From Pedobacter cryoconitis (lineage in GTDB: Bacteria > Bacteroidota > Bacteroidia > Sphingobacteriales > Sphingobacteriaceae), in contig NZ_QLLR01000016.1 of assembly GCF_003259615.1 (NCBI RefSeq), forward strand, positions 55,443 through 119,442: 64,000 nucleotides of DNA, written 5' to 3'. Of this stretch, positions 1 through 9,178 are shown piece by piece; position 1 is the first letter of the stretch; each line of letters starts with the position of its first letter. The notes beneath the pieces were generated by a model that made no database searches, was not told where the DNA came from, and worked only from the letters and a program-made list of their open reading frames with translations. Position numbers and translations under genes: made by a program.

Positions 1-660
1 CGAAGCTCTTGAACCATACATGGCCGCAGCTGAAGCATCTTTCAATACAGTCATTGTTTTGATGTCCCCAGGATTTAAGAAGGAAATGTCATAAGTGGAT
101 ACCCCATCCACAATAAACAAAGGATTATTGCCATTGATGGTACCCTGCCCGCGAATAGTGATGTTAATCGGATCACCAGGGGCACCTGTACTTTGGGTAA
201 CCTGCACCCCGGCAACCTGACCTTGCAGTACCTGGGATACATCAGAAACACGTCGTTTTTCGGCATCAGCCATATTGACCAAACCAGTAGCACCTGTTAA
301 TGCTGACTTTTTCTGACTGGTATACCCCAATACAACCACTTCATCTAAATCTGAAGTACCCGGCTTAAGCGAAACATTTAAAGGTCCGCTGCCAGAATAA
401 GGCAAGGTAAGCGCGGTATAGCCCAGATAATTAAAAACGAGTGATTTAGCACCTGCCTCTGATAAGGTAATGGTGTAATTACCATTCGCATCTGTAGCGG
501 TTTTGTTTTGTGTATTGAGTTGCTGAACAATAACACCCGGAAAGGGGACATTATACTCGTTAGTAACTTTTCCACTAATTTTGACCTGGGCCAGGGCTGC
601 AAAACCTGAAAGTACCATTAATAGTACCATACCCAGAGAGAAATATAGATTTCTTTTCAT
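1..660 (-). CDS. SusC/RagA-type TonB-dependent outer-membrane receptor (5' part only)
   Basis: The reading frame is open from the ATG at 658-660 to the window edge (220 codons), so only the N-terminus is present. Seen: a signal peptide (residues 1-25, ending AALAQ), then a carboxypeptidase-D-like regulatory domain (VKISGKVTNEYNVPFPGVIV onward, about 26-110), then the SusC-typical DLDEVVVLGY stretch, and the start of the plug domain (QVLQGQVAGVQV, ITIRGQGTI, PLFIVDGV). Family knowledge: such proteins import oligosaccharides or peptides across the outer membrane, usually with a SusD lipoprotein encoded next. The adjacent HTCS gene and direct-repeat operator suggest induction by the substrate. 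The substrate itself cannot be told from this fragment. Confidence 0.93.
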   Translation of the reverse strand, partial: MKRNLYFSLGMVLLMVLSGFAALAQVKISGKVTNEYNVPFPGVIVQQLNTQNKTATDANGNYTITLSEAGAKSLVFNYLGYTALTLPYSGSGPLNVSLKPGTSDLDEVVVLGYTSQKKSALTGATGLVNMADAEKRRVSDVSQVLQGQVAGVQVTQSTGAPGDPINITIRGQGTINGNNPLFIVDGVSTYDISFLNPGDIKTMTVLKDASAAAMYGSRAS

Positions 661-681
661 CTGTGATATATTTGGTTAAAG

Positions 682-689
682 CAAATTTA
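682..689 (-). promoter_or_regulatory. -7 element of the susC-like gene promoter
   Basis: On the minus strand this reads TAAATTTG, a perfect match to the Bacteroidota -7 consensus TAnnTTTG, about 22 bases before the susC-like ATG. No good TTTG box lies at the expected -33 position, as is common for promoters that depend on an activator. Confidence 0.6.
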
Positions 690-710
690 TCACAGTGGTA
701 CTGTTCAGAG

Positions 711-750
711 GTGTACTATAGTTACAAATTAGTTCACTATAGTTACGAAA
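711..750 (-). promoter_or_regulatory. Paired direct repeat, likely HTCS (AraC-type) operator
   Basis: ACTATAGTTAC occurs at 715-725 and again at 736-746, with matching flanks (GTnnACTATAGTTACnAA). The period is exactly 21 bp, two helical turns. The repeats sit just upstream of the -7 element of the susC-like gene. The second copy overlaps the last codons of the HTCS gene. Inference: this is the DNA target of the HTCS AraC domain, whose two HTH motifs usually bind tandem half-sites. Confidence 0.6.
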
Positions 751-3700
751 CGGGGTTATTTTCTTCGTATTGCTGTTGACGGTACTCATTTGGAGCACAG
801 TTATAGATTTTTTTAAATTCCCTGAAGAAATAAGATTTGTTATTGAATCCGGTCCGGTAAAAGATTTCTGAAACGGTATATTGCGATACGATCAGCATAT
901 CTGCAGCGTGTTTCAGGCGGATTCTTTTGATGAATTCTGAAGGGGTCATTCCCGCCAGGTTCTTCAGCCTGCGGTACAATTGCATTTTACTGATGGCTAA
1001 CGCATCTTCAATCGTTGCAGCATTCAGGTCCGGCTCGTTTAAGTTTTCTTCAATAACTTTCAACAACGATTCTAAAAATTTCTTATCTGTGTCGGCAATA
1101 TCCGCGTCCATAAACTGCGTAGTGATGTGCTGATCTTTAATCAGGCTCGCCATCCGTTCCTGGTAATCGAGTAGTTTCCGAATCCTAACCAATAAATAGT
1201 TGATCTGAAAAGGTTTAGGGATATAGGCATCGGCACCTAGTTCATAACCTTCGGCCTTATGGTCTTCAGAGCCCCTTGCTGATAAAATAACAAAAGGAAT
1301 ATGGGCCATTGCAGGTGTTTGTTTAAGCGTTCTGCACAATTTCAGCCCGTTCATACCTGGCATCATCACATCACTAATAATGATATTGGGAAGAGTTTTA
1401 TTTAAAAAAGCCAGTGCTTCTATCCCGTTAGCCGCTTCATAAACCACATACTGGTCTTTCAATACATTTTTGATCAGATAGCGAAGGTCCGGCTCATCCT
1501 CAACCAATAATACACTCTGTTTGTTCCCTTGCTGCAAATCGTGAATCAAACTGTTTTTGTTTTCCTCCTCAGCCGAAAGTAGTTCTGGTTGTTCATACAC
1601 TTGCACCAGTGATTCATATAATGCAGACGGAGCTGAAGTAATCACTTTTCCCTCATTTTCATCAGCAACCTTATTCAATTGAATACTTACACTAAAGTCT
1701 ATCCAACCGTTGTCCAGGCTAACCTGAATATCCGCGTTAATCAAGTCAGCGAGCTCTTTGGTAAAGGCTAAGCCAATTCCAGTACTGAACTTCTCGGTTT
1801 GTTGTTCGTTGCTGACGTAGAATTTATTGAAAATCACCTCCAGGTGCTCCGGCTTCAGGGTACAGCCGGAGTTTGAAACCCGTATTTCCAATAAACCGGC
1901 CGGACTGTAAGCAATGTTTAATTTTACAGTTTCTCCTTTGCCAGAATGTTTAAAGGCATTCGACAATAAGTTAAACATGATTTTCTCAAATTTGTCTTTA
2001 TCTATAAGTCCGGCAATATCTTCGGGAATGGTCCGGATATAGACTTGCTTATTTCGTTCGCTTAATGGAATAAATAAAAAGGAAAGGCTATCCAGCATTT
2101 TGCTGATGTCCACATAGTCCTCATTCTTTTTCAGATAACCAGCCTCAGATTTTCTGAATTCCAGCAGTTGCTGCACCAGGTAAGTTAACCTGGCCGTATG
2201 CTGGTGGATCATGGAAATGAAGTAATTGCTATCCTTCTTTTGAAGTCGCTCTACAGACCCCATGATCATAGTTAATGGAGTCTGGATTTCATGCGCAATA
2301 TTGGTGAAGAAATTCAGGCGCTGCAGGTGCTCCTCTTCCTCTTTTTCTCTCAACAGATGTTCCATCCTGAGCTGGTACTTCATTTGAAGTTTATTTTTCC
2401 GGTAAACATGAAAAGCATACCCAGAAGCGATCAGGATTATAAAGTAGCAAAATAAGACCGGATAGGTTAGCCAGAAATACTGCTCAACATCCAGCTTAAA
2501 AACACTTACACCTTCAGTCCAAGTACCTTCACCATTACTCCACCTTACTTGCAGCGTATACTGACCCGGAGGTACATTATTATACACAATATTGCCAATA
2601 GCACCAGAGTAGTTCCAATTTTTATCAAGTCCGGCAAGTTTAAAAGCGAATTCAGTCTTTGCTTCATTTAAATAACTCATCGGCTTCAGGCTCAATTGGA
2701 AGAAATTGCTTTTTCTGGCCAGGATATATTCAGGAACAGCAGCTCCTCCAAGTTTCAATACCTGCAGCCTGTTTTCATCCAAATTCTTACCCCCCATCTG
2801 AATGCCCGAGATCAGCAAATTCGGTTGTAATTTATTGCTGGCAATTTGCTCCGGGACAAAATAATTGAAACCATAAATCCCCCCAAAGAACAATGTCCCT
2901 GAAGCCGACTTCCAAACTGCGCCGTCGCTGAATTCATTACTCTGCAAGCCATCACTCGCCCTGAAATTAGCAAAAGCACCATTGGTTGTATTTAATTTAG
3001 CCAACCCCTTATTCGTACTTAACCAAATATTGCCCGATTTATCTCCTTCAATTCCATGGATGGTATTGTTCGGCAGGCCGTCATTAATAGTAAATCGTTT
3101 AAATTCAGGCTTATCTTTTAAGGATTCGGAATGAACCAGCATATTTAAACCATAACTGGTTCCTATCCATAATCTCTTTTGAGGATCATGGTATAGCGAC
3201 AGCACGTCATTGTTGGAAAGACTGTTTGCAGCAGTGGAAGCTTTAAACGTTTTGAATTGTTCTGTCTTCTTATCGAGTACGCTCAGTCCTCCATATCGGC
3301 AGGCAATCCAGAGCCGGCCCTGATCATCAGCGCTCAGTGCATAAATAATATCATTGGCCGGACCTTTCCCGTTGCTCGAAAGAAACTGTCTGAAATAGTT
3401 TAAACGGAGTACCCCATTGCTATTTTTGGTCAGTTTTAAATGGATCAAACCACTTCCGCTCGTACCCAGCCACAGGGAACTGTCAGGATCAGTTACAATC
3501 GCATAAACAGAACCAAAACCGGGCACTGCTGATGTTCCGGCCACTTGCGACCAATTGATCACCTTTTTCGCTTTTAAATCGTAAATATCGATGCCCTTTC
3601 CATCTGTTCCGATATATAGATAAGGCTCAGCACCTTTTTTTAAAGCATATACGGCATCATTTGTTAAACCATTGCTGGTATTTACACTTTGTCTCTCAAT

Positions 3701-4843
3701 TTGATTAAAAGCTTGCTTCCGCAAGTTCTTCAGGATCACGATACCTTTTCCCTTGGTTCCTACCCATAAATTACCCGCTACCTCTACAAAAGCACGTACG
3801 GGCTTAATTAAATCGGCAACATTGTTTTTATTGACCAGTCCAAAGTGATTGATCTTCGGATAAATTTTGATGAGCCCGTTTCCATCCGTCCCGATCCACA
3901 AAACGTCATCTTTTGCAACTTCAACAGCCGTTATTTTGGTATTGGTAAATTGTCCAGCTTCATGCTGCAGTAATAATGCCGGCTTAAAGGCTTCATCATA
4001 AACGCCAATGCCAAGCCCTTCCCAGGCTGCAATATAGTGGGAGCGGTAAAAATTGAGTGATTTAATACCTGAGGGAATTTCAGTGAGTTTAACCGCCTGA
4101 AACTGATCATTCAAAGACCATAATCCATTTTTTTCGTCCGTAAAAAGGACCTTATTGTTAACAAGAAAAAAATTATCGATCCGGATATTGGCTTTTATGG
4201 TTCGAACCCGGTTCATACCACTACCCTCTGCTTTAAATAAGGACAATTGCCCATCATTTTGCAGTGTCCAAATGAGATTACCTTTTCCACTTTCGATTTT
4301 GACAACTGCTTTAAACCCATCGGCAGATTTCATTTGCTTAAACTGATTGGTTTGCCTGTCAAACCTGCTTAAACCATATGTTTTACTATAGCAGAGAACA
4401 GTTCCATCTTCTGAAACGACCAATTTATATTCCTTTTCGGTTATGCTCCGTTTGATATTGAGATTGTAAAAATATTGATAAAATTTGCCTGTAGCCTTTT
4501 CAAATCGGGTAATTCCACCAACCGTACTGATCCAGATGTTAGCATTTTCATCTTCTTTAATATCCTGGATTACATTGTTACCAATTCCGTTACCGTGATT
4601 TTCGGTATTGTGATTGAAGATCCGGAAATCTGTACCATCATACATATTTAAACCGTCCCAGGTTCCGACCCATAACAATTGATCTTTATCCTGAAATACC
4701 CTGTTAACAGCACTGTTTGATAAACCATTCCGGTTATCAAACTGCTGAAAGTAATATGCGTTAGTTTCTTGCCCCAATACAGGGCTCTGCCTGGCAATAC
4801 AAATAAAAAAGACTGCGAAATAGACCTTTAAAAAGTGATTCAT
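743..4843 (-). CDS. Hybrid two-component system regulator (HTCS)
   Basis: A one-protein sensor, kinase and transcription factor of the Bacteroidota polysaccharide-utilisation type. Order seen: signal peptide (MNHFLKVYFAVFFICIARQS), many two-component propeller repeats (NGLSNSAVNRVFQD, LWVGTWDGLNMYD and later copies, to about residue 680), a Y_Y_Y domain, one membrane segment near 791-815, a HisKA dimerisation helix with His about 851 (AHEIQTPL), an HATPase domain (NLLSNAFKHS, GIGLAFTKEL), a receiver domain with Asp about 1158 (ISDVMMPGMNG) and a C-terminal AraC HTH (from about 1265). I chose the ATG at 4841-4843 because it gives a proper signal peptide. An upstream in-frame ATG at 4888 adds 15 unlikely residues. 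It probably controls the adjacent susC-like gene. Confidence 0.93.
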   Translation of the reverse strand: MNHFLKVYFAVFFICIARQSPVLGQETNAYYFQQFDNRNGLSNSAVNRVFQDKDQLLWVGTWDGLNMYDGTDFRIFNHNTENHGNGIGNNVIQDIKEDENANIWISTVGGITRFEKATGKFYQYFYNLNIKRSITEKEYKLVVSEDGTVLCYSKTYGLSRFDRQTNQFKQMKSADGFKAVVKIESGKGNLIWTLQNDGQLSLFKAEGSGMNRVRTIKANIRIDNFFLVNNKVLFTDEKNGLWSLNDQFQAVKLTEIPSGIKSLNFYRSHYIAAWEGLGIGVYDEAFKPALLLQHEAGQFTNTKITAVEVAKDDVLWIGTDGNGLIKIYPKINHFGLVNKNNVADLIKPVRAFVEVAGNLWVGTKGKGIVILKNLRKQAFNQIERQSVNTSNGLTNDAVYALKKGAEPYLYIGTDGKGIDIYDLKAKKVINWSQVAGTSAVPGFGSVYAIVTDPDSSLWLGTSGSGLIHLKLTKNSNGVLRLNYFRQFLSSNGKGPANDIIYALSADDQGRLWIACRYGGLSVLDKKTEQFKTFKASTAANSLSNNDVLSLYHDPQKRLWIGTSYGLNMLVHSESLKDKPEFKRFTINDGLPNNTIHGIEGDKSGNIWLSTNKGLAKLNTTNGAFANFRASDGLQSNEFSDGAVWKSASGTLFFGGIYGFNYFVPEQIASNKLQPNLLISGIQMGGKNLDENRLQVLKLGGAAVPEYILARKSNFFQLSLKPMSYLNEAKTEFAFKLAGLDKNWNYSGAIGNIVYNNVPPGQYTLQVRWSNGEGTWTEGVSVFKLDVEQYFWLTYPVLFCYFIILIASGYAFHVYRKNKLQMKYQLRMEHLLREKEEEEHLQRLNFFTNIAHEIQTPLTMIMGSVERLQKKDSNYFISMIHQHTARLTYLVQQLLEFRKSEAGYLKKNEDYVDISKMLDSLSFLFIPLSERNKQVYIRTIPEDIAGLIDKDKFEKIMFNLLSNAFKHSGKGETVKLNIAYSPAGLLEIRVSNSGCTLKPEHLEVIFNKFYVSNEQQTEKFSTGIGLAFTKELADLINADIQVSLDNGWIDFSVSIQLNKVADENEGKVITSAPSALYESLVQVYEQPELLSAEEENKNSLIHDLQQGNKQSVLLVEDEPDLRYLIKNVLKDQYVVYEAANGIEALAFLNKTLPNIIISDVMMPGMNGLKLCRTLKQTPAMAHIPFVILSARGSEDHKAEGYELGADAYIPKPFQINYLLVRIRKLLDYQERMASLIKDQHITTQFMDADIADTDKKFLESLLKVIEENLNEPDLNAATIEDALAISKMQLYRRLKNLAGMTPSEFIKRIRLKHAADMLIVSQYTVSEIFYRTGFNNKSYFFREFKKIYNCAPNEYRQQQYEENNPVS

Positions 4844-5103
4844 CGATAAGTATTGGGATTGCAGATTAACACGTACAATATACGACAATTCTTCCGCACG
4901 AACTTTAACAACACTGTCCGAATGACATTAAAAGCCTTTTTAGGTGTTCAAGCTTGTTCGTACATTTTTGCGACGATGAAACCAGTTTACGAACTCAAAA
5001 GTCCACGAAGCAGTTACAAGAAAATCAGGAGTTCGAGAATGCAAAATGTAAAGTATTCACATTTTGGGAATATCATGAACTATAGAACCTCCCCGAAACA
5101 AGA

Positions 5104-5129
5104 AAAGCCTTAGATTTCTCTAAGGCTTT
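5104..5129 (-). terminator. Terminator after tRNA-Arg
   Basis: An 11-bp perfect stem (AAAGCCTTAGA / TCTAAGGCTTT) with a TTTC loop. On the minus strand it is followed by TTTTCTT, a few bases past the tRNA 3' end. Confidence 0.75.
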
Positions 5130-5133
5130 CAGT

Positions 5134-5206
5134 GCACTTGTAGGGATTCGAACCCCAAACCTTCTCATCCGTAGTGAGATGCTCTATCCAATTGAGCTAC
5201 AAATGC
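5134..5206 (-). tRNA. tRNA-Arg (anticodon ACG)
   Basis: A complete cloverleaf on the minus strand. The acceptor stem is GCATTTG / CAAGTGC with one T-G pair. The D arm is GCTC..GAGC, the anticodon stem TCTCA / TGAGA with loop CTACGGA (anticodon ACG), and the T arm TGGGG-TTCGAAT-CCCTA. The length is 73 nt and CCA is not encoded. It reads CGU-family Arg codons after A34 is converted to inosine. Confidence 0.97.
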
Positions 5207-5312
5207 GTTTCCCAATTCTGTATCGCTTTGGGATTGCAAAAGTAGTATTTCTATTTGAAATTCAAAACTTTTTTCAAATAAATATTCAAATAAATAAAGC
5301 ACCTTAGCCTGA

Positions 5313-5777
5313 CTATCCCTCTACAACTTTCTTAATTGCATCGAAATCAGGAAGATCACCTGCCGATTCTAAAACTTCAGCATAAATAATTTTTCCTTCT
5401 TCGTCGATCACAAAAGCAGCTCTTTTGGATACACCTTTCAAATTATAGACAAATTCTTCATAAATTGACTGATAAGCTCTGGACGTTTCTTTGTTAAAAT
5501 CCGATAATAAAGGGAACTGATAGAACTGCTCTTCTTTAAATTTTGCCAATGTAAAAGGCGAATCCACAGAAATACCCAATACTTCAGCATTCATTCCCTG
5601 GTAAAAACCAAAACTATCTCTCATGGTACAAAGCTGAGTAGTGCATGTACCAGTAAAAGCCATTGGGAAAAACTGTAATACTAATTTCTTTCCTTTGAAA
5701 TCAGCTAATGATGTCTCTTTTAAATCTGAGCTGAATAATTTAAAATCCGGAGCCTGATCGCCTATTTGTAATCCCAT
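5313..5777 (-). CDS. Peroxiredoxin, Bcp/AhpE type
   Basis: A 154-residue thiol peroxidase of the AhpC-TSA fold that reduces peroxides in the cytoplasm. The peroxidatic motif PMAFTGTC matches Px3TxxC, with Cys45 as the attacking residue. Cys50 five residues later is where Bcp proteins often hold their resolving cysteine. The start MGLQIGDQAPDF is typical of the family and no signal peptide is present. It lies 31 bases after the RmlD-like gene on the same strand, so the two may be cotranscribed. No functional link between them is evident. Confidence 0.92.
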   Translation of the reverse strand: MGLQIGDQAPDFKLFSSDLKETSLADFKGKKLVLQFFPMAFTGTCTTQLCTMRDSFGFYQGMNAEVLGISVDSPFTLAKFKEEQFYQFPLLSDFNKETSRAYQSIYEEFVYNLKGVSKRAAFVIDEEGKIIYAEVLESAGDLPDFDAIKKVVEG

Positions 5778-5808
5778 TTTAATATATGTTAGTTGTATGT
5801 ATAATTAT

Positions 5809-6741
5809 CTATTTCGCTTCCTGTTCAGTCAGCCGTTCTCTTTCTTTTAATTGTTCATCCAGCAAAGCCAGCCCCTGCTCAAAACTGCGTGGCGCATAAC
5901 CAAGCTCTTGAATAGCTTTATCTAATATAAAACCAGTCCTTGCTGGTCTTGGTGCCGGCTGATTAAGAGAAGCTGCGCTAATCTCTGTAATCAATTCCTT
6001 ATTTAAATTCCAAAAATCAGCAACCCTGAATACCAATTCTGAAACACCCATCATATCTTTCCCTGAAATATTAAACACACCATGCGCATCCTTCTCTACA
6101 ACTAAAAGGCAGGCATCTGCCAGATCCTCTGCCAGAGTTGGCATCCGCCACTGATCATTGACTACATTAATAGGAATCCCTTTCTCCAGCGCCCCCTTAG
6201 CCCACAGTACAATGTTACTTCTGCTTTCATCACTGATAATTCCATATACAATGATAGTACGTAAAATAGCCCACTTACAAGAAGCACTTTGAATCAGTTC
6301 CTCTGCTTCTAATTTTGTCTTTCCATAATAGCTTAAAGGATTCGGAACATCCGATTCAAGATATGGGCCATTCAATCCATCAAAAATAAAATCCGTAGAC
6401 AAATGAACCAATTGTATATTGTATTCCTCACAAATCGTGATTAATGTTTTTACCGCTTCCACATTCAGTGCATATGCCAGCTCTTTTTCCGTCTCGCATT
6501 TATCAACATTTGTTAGTGCAGCCGTATGGATAATTGCATCAGGCCTGTAACGCTCCAGAACGTCTCTGACATTTACAGGATCAAGAATATCCATTTCCGC
6601 ATAGACATAGCCCTGAGTAATCTTAAAACGATTTTCACCTTTCGAAGTTGCCACCAGGTTAAACTGCTTTGCTGACAATATTGCGGAGGTAATTTTCTGT
6701 CCGAGAAGCCCGTTACTGCCCGTAACTAATACTGTTTTCAT
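5809..6741 (-). CDS. RmlD-like NAD(P)-dependent sugar-nucleotide reductase
   Basis: An extended short-chain dehydrogenase of the RmlD substrate-binding family. Seen: the nucleotide-binding motif VTGSNGLLGQ at the N-terminus, LSTDFIFDG in mid-protein, and the catalytic YxxxK (YYGKTK). I chose the ATG at 6739-6741 because MKTVLVTGSNG is the usual family start. An upstream in-frame ATG (6795) would add 18 residues rich in Phe, Asn and Lys. Family members reduce dTDP-4-dehydrorhamnose or act as related epimerases and reductases. No rhamnose operon surrounds it, so the substrate is uncertain. It is divergent from atpD. Confidence 0.85.
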   Translation of the reverse strand: MKTVLVTGSNGLLGQKITSAILSAKQFNLVATSKGENRFKITQGYVYAEMDILDPVNVRDVLERYRPDAIIHTAALTNVDKCETEKELAYALNVEAVKTLITICEEYNIQLVHLSTDFIFDGLNGPYLESDVPNPLSYYGKTKLEAEELIQSASCKWAILRTIIVYGIISDESRSNIVLWAKGALEKGIPINVVNDQWRMPTLAEDLADACLLVVEKDAHGVFNISGKDMMGVSELVFRVADFWNLNKELITEISAASLNQPAPRPARTGFILDKAIQELGYAPRSFEQGLALLDEQLKERERLTEQEAK

Positions 6742-6891
6742 GCCCACTAAATTATTGATAAAAAAACTGTGGAAAAACTTTTTATTTATATACAAAAATT
6801 ATATCGAAAATCCTTAGCTTTGCAAACCGAATTGAAGCCTTTAAAACGGCCTTTAACAATTTGATATTTATAATTTTACCAAAAACAATAT

Positions 6892-8397
6892 ATGCCTAAC
6901 ATTGGAAAAATAGCGCAGATTATAGGACCGGTAGTAGACGTGAGTTTTGCTGACGATGCTCATTTACCTCAAATCTTCTCTGCATTAGAGATTGAAAAAG
7001 AAAACGGACAGAAGATCGTTTTAGAAGTTCAACAACATCTTGGTGAAGACCGCGTCCGTGCAATTGCAATGGACTCGACTGATGGTTTAGTACGTGGAAT
7101 GGCCGCAGTTGATACTGGCTCTCCTATTAAAATGCCTATTGGTGATCAAATCAAGGGTCGTTTATTCAATGTTGTAGGTGAAGCTATTGATGGAATTAAC
7201 GCAGTTGATAAAACTGGCGGTAAATCTATTCACAACGCCCCTCCACGTTTCGACGAACTGTCAACAGAATCAGAAGTACTTTATACAGGTATCAAAGTAA
7301 TCGATTTATTAGAACCTTACGTTAAAGGTGGTAAAATTGGATTATTTGGTGGTGCAGGTGTAGGTAAAACTGTATTGATCATGGAATTGGTAAACAACAT
7401 TGCGAAAGCATATGCTGGTTTATCAGTATTCGCAGGTGTTGGTGAGCGTACACGTGAAGGAAATGACCTTTTACGTGAATTCATCGAATCTGGTGTAATC
7501 AACTATGGTGATGAATTCCTTCATTCAATGGAAAAAGGTGGATGGGACTTAAGCAAAGTTGATACAGAGAAATTAAAAGAATCTAAAGCAACATTGGTGT
7601 TCGGTCAAATGAACGAGCCTCCTGGAGCACGTGCGCGTGTAGCTTTATCAGGATTAACTGTAGCTGAATACTTCCGTGATGGTGATGGAGAAGGCGCTGG
7701 AAAAGACATTCTTTTCTTCGTGGATAACATCTTCCGTTTCACTCAGGCTGGTTCTGAAGTATCGGCACTTTTAGGTCGTATGCCTTCTGCAGTAGGTTAC
7801 CAACCAACTCTGGCAACAGAAATGGGATTAATGCAAGAACGTATTACTTCAACTAAACGTGGATCAATTACTTCCGTACAAGCAGTTTATGTACCTGCGG
7901 ATGATTTAACTGACCCGGCTCCGGCTACAACGTTTGCCCACTTAGATGCAACAACAGTATTATCACGTAAAATTTCTGAGCTGGGTATCTATCCTGCTGT
8001 AGATCCACTGGATTCTACATCACGTATCCTTTCTCCGGCTATTTTAGGAGACGAACACTATAACACTGCACAACGTGTGAAAGAAATTTTACAACGTTAC
8101 AAAGAGTTACAGGATATTATTGCGATTTTAGGTATGGATGAATTATCTGAAGAAGATAAATTAATCGTTCACCGTGCACGTCGTGTTCAACGTTTCTTAT
8201 CACAACCTTTCCACGTAGCTGAGCAATTTACAGGCTTAAAAGGTGTATTGGTTGACATTAAAGAAACCATCAAAGCATTCAACATGATTATGGATGGTGA
8301 AGTTGATGAATACCCTGAAGCTGCATTTAACTTAGTAGGTGGCATCGATGATGCAATTGAAAAAGGAAAGAAACTATTAGCTGAAGCAAACGCTTAA
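6892..8397 (+). CDS. atpD: ATP synthase F1 subunit beta
   Basis: The catalytic subunit of F1, 501 residues. Seen: the Walker A motif GGAGVGKT (about residues 153-160), the GERTREGNDL loop, FGQMNEPPGARARV, the Walker B region ILFFVDNIFRFTQAG and the GYQPTLATEMG segment. All are essentially invariant in F-type beta subunits. Codons are strongly biased, as expected for a highly expressed gene. It is followed by atpC after 22 bases. The other ATP synthase genes are not nearby, which is the usual split arrangement in Bacteroidota. There is no Shine-Dalgarno sequence before the ATG. Confidence 0.99.
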   Translation: MPNIGKIAQIIGPVVDVSFADDAHLPQIFSALEIEKENGQKIVLEVQQHLGEDRVRAIAMDSTDGLVRGMAAVDTGSPIKMPIGDQIKGRLFNVVGEAIDGINAVDKTGGKSIHNAPPRFDELSTESEVLYTGIKVIDLLEPYVKGGKIGLFGGAGVGKTVLIMELVNNIAKAYAGLSVFAGVGERTREGNDLLREFIESGVINYGDEFLHSMEKGGWDLSKVDTEKLKESKATLVFGQMNEPPGARARVALSGLTVAEYFRDGDGEGAGKDILFFVDNIFRFTQAGSEVSALLGRMPSAVGYQPTLATEMGLMQERITSTKRGSITSVQAVYVPADDLTDPAPATTFAHLDATTVLSRKISELGIYPAVDPLDSTSRILSPAILGDEHYNTAQRVKEILQRYKELQDIIAILGMDELSEEDKLIVHRARRVQRFLSQPFHVAEQFTGLKGVLVDIKETIKAFNMIMDGEVDEYPEAAFNLVGGIDDAIEKGKKLLAEANA

Positions 8398-8419
8398 TTA
8401 AAGCGTATACACTCAACAT

Positions 8420-8662
8420 ATGACATTAGAAATATTAACACCAGATAAAAAAGTCTTCGAAGGCGAAGTAACAGCAGTTACTGTACCAGGAACGATGGGA
8501 TCTTTTCAGATTTTGAGAGATCATGCACCTATTATTTCAACTTTAGAAGATGGACCAGTAATTATTAAAAGCAAGACTGACGAACAGATCTTTATTATTA
8601 AAGGTGGCGTTGTAGAGGTTTTAAAGAACAAGATTATTGTTTTAGCTGAGGGTGTAGCTTAA
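8420..8662 (+). CDS. atpC: ATP synthase F1 subunit epsilon (short form)
   Basis: An 80-residue protein beginning MTLEILTPDKKVFEGEV, with GTMGSFQILRDHAPIISTLEDG typical of the epsilon beta-sandwich. It ends where that domain ends, so the C-terminal helical hairpin that brakes ATP hydrolysis in many bacteria is missing. Short epsilon subunits are usual in Bacteroidota, so this is not a truncation. Cotranscribed with atpD and followed by a strong terminator. Confidence 0.95.
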   Translation: MTLEILTPDKKVFEGEVTAVTVPGTMGSFQILRDHAPIISTLEDGPVIIKSKTDEQIFIIKGGVVEVLKNKIIVLAEGVA

Positions 8663-8682
8663 TATTTAATCATAAATTATCA

Positions 8683-8717
8683 AAAGAGAGTGCTCCAAAA
8701 GGGTACTCTCTTTTTTT
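8683..8717 (+). terminator. Terminator of atpD-atpC
   Basis: An imperfect stem of about 13 bp (AAAGAGAGTGCTCC with GGGTACTCTCTTT) around a four-A loop, followed by a run of seven T. Confidence 0.85.
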
Positions 8718-9031
8718 ATGCGCTATTTTTTCTGCCTAACAAAGGATCATAACTCCCCAAGATTATCATTCCAATAAAACAGTAGTAAATCCATTTTTCT
8801 ACCCCATTAATTTGAGCAGTTTTTATAAATTTCTCAGCACTTTTCCAGATTTTAAGCAGAATTTCTCTAAAATTATAATGCAAGCATAAAACCTATACCG
8901 AATACCAATATCATATTTGGTATAGTAGACACCAGTTTTAGAAAGGTTAATCCTATTTCATGGCAAATTTTATATTGAATTTACATCTATTTTATACATT
9001 ATATTTTTTTTCATTTATTTTCATTCTGCTA
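8718..9031. other. AT-rich intergenic stretch before the ilv promoter
   Basis: I see no coding region here. An inverted repeat lies at 8893-8925: arms CTATACCGAATA and TATTTGGTATAG, 12 bp with one G-T pair and a 9-base spacer. It could be an operator or an old repeat remnant, but nothing identifies it. An ORF that starts at 8960 begins upstream of the predicted promoter and is probably not used from that start. Confidence 0.4.
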
Positions 9032-9061
9032 TTGACAGTTTGTAAAGCAAAAACTAAATTG
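9032..9061 (+). promoter_or_regulatory. Promoter of the ilv-leu operon
   Basis: TTGACA (9032-9037) lies 17 bases before TAAATTG (9055-9061). In Bacteroidota terms this is ATTG, a 20-base gap and TAnnTTG, close to TTTG-N19/20-TAnnTTTG. It would start RNA near 9068. That puts the leader-peptide ATG (9095) on the transcript and excludes the longer ORF that begins at 8960. Confidence 0.6.
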
Positions 9062-9094
9062 TATTTATATAAAGCAAACATAAAATACAAGAAA

Positions 9095-9178
9095 ATGCAA
9101 GGTTTATTCAAAGCGCAAATTAATGTCATTATTAACCTAATTATTCTGCTGATTCTTCAGGAGAGTAAGGCGCTGTAA
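9095..9178 (+). CDS. ilv-leu operon leader peptide (27 residues)
   Basis: A short ORF between the predicted promoter and the terminator hairpin. Codons 9-21 (9119-9157) read INVIINLIILLIL, so 11 of 13 are Ile, Leu or Val codons, the products of the operon. It ends QESKAL-stop. The last codons (AAG GCG CTG) contain the antiterminator arm. Such codon runs are the hallmark of leader peptides in transcription attenuation: scarcity of charged Ile, Leu or Val tRNA would stall the ribosome here. The peptide itself probably has no other role. Confidence 0.85.
   Translation: MQGLFKAQINVIINLIILLILQESKAL

Noticed and set aside
5134..5206. tRNA-Arg as the prophage attachment site
   Set aside because: It is 24 kb from the prophage edge and its flanks are ordinary host sequence.
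8420..8662. Truncated atpC
   Set aside because: The 80-residue form lacks the C-terminal helices, but this is the usual length in Bacteroidota.
8960..9094. N-terminal extension of the leader ORF (72-codon version)
   Set aside because: It begins upstream of the predicted promoter, and its hydrophobic, AT-driven composition looks non-coding. Only the last 27 codons are taken as the leader peptide.
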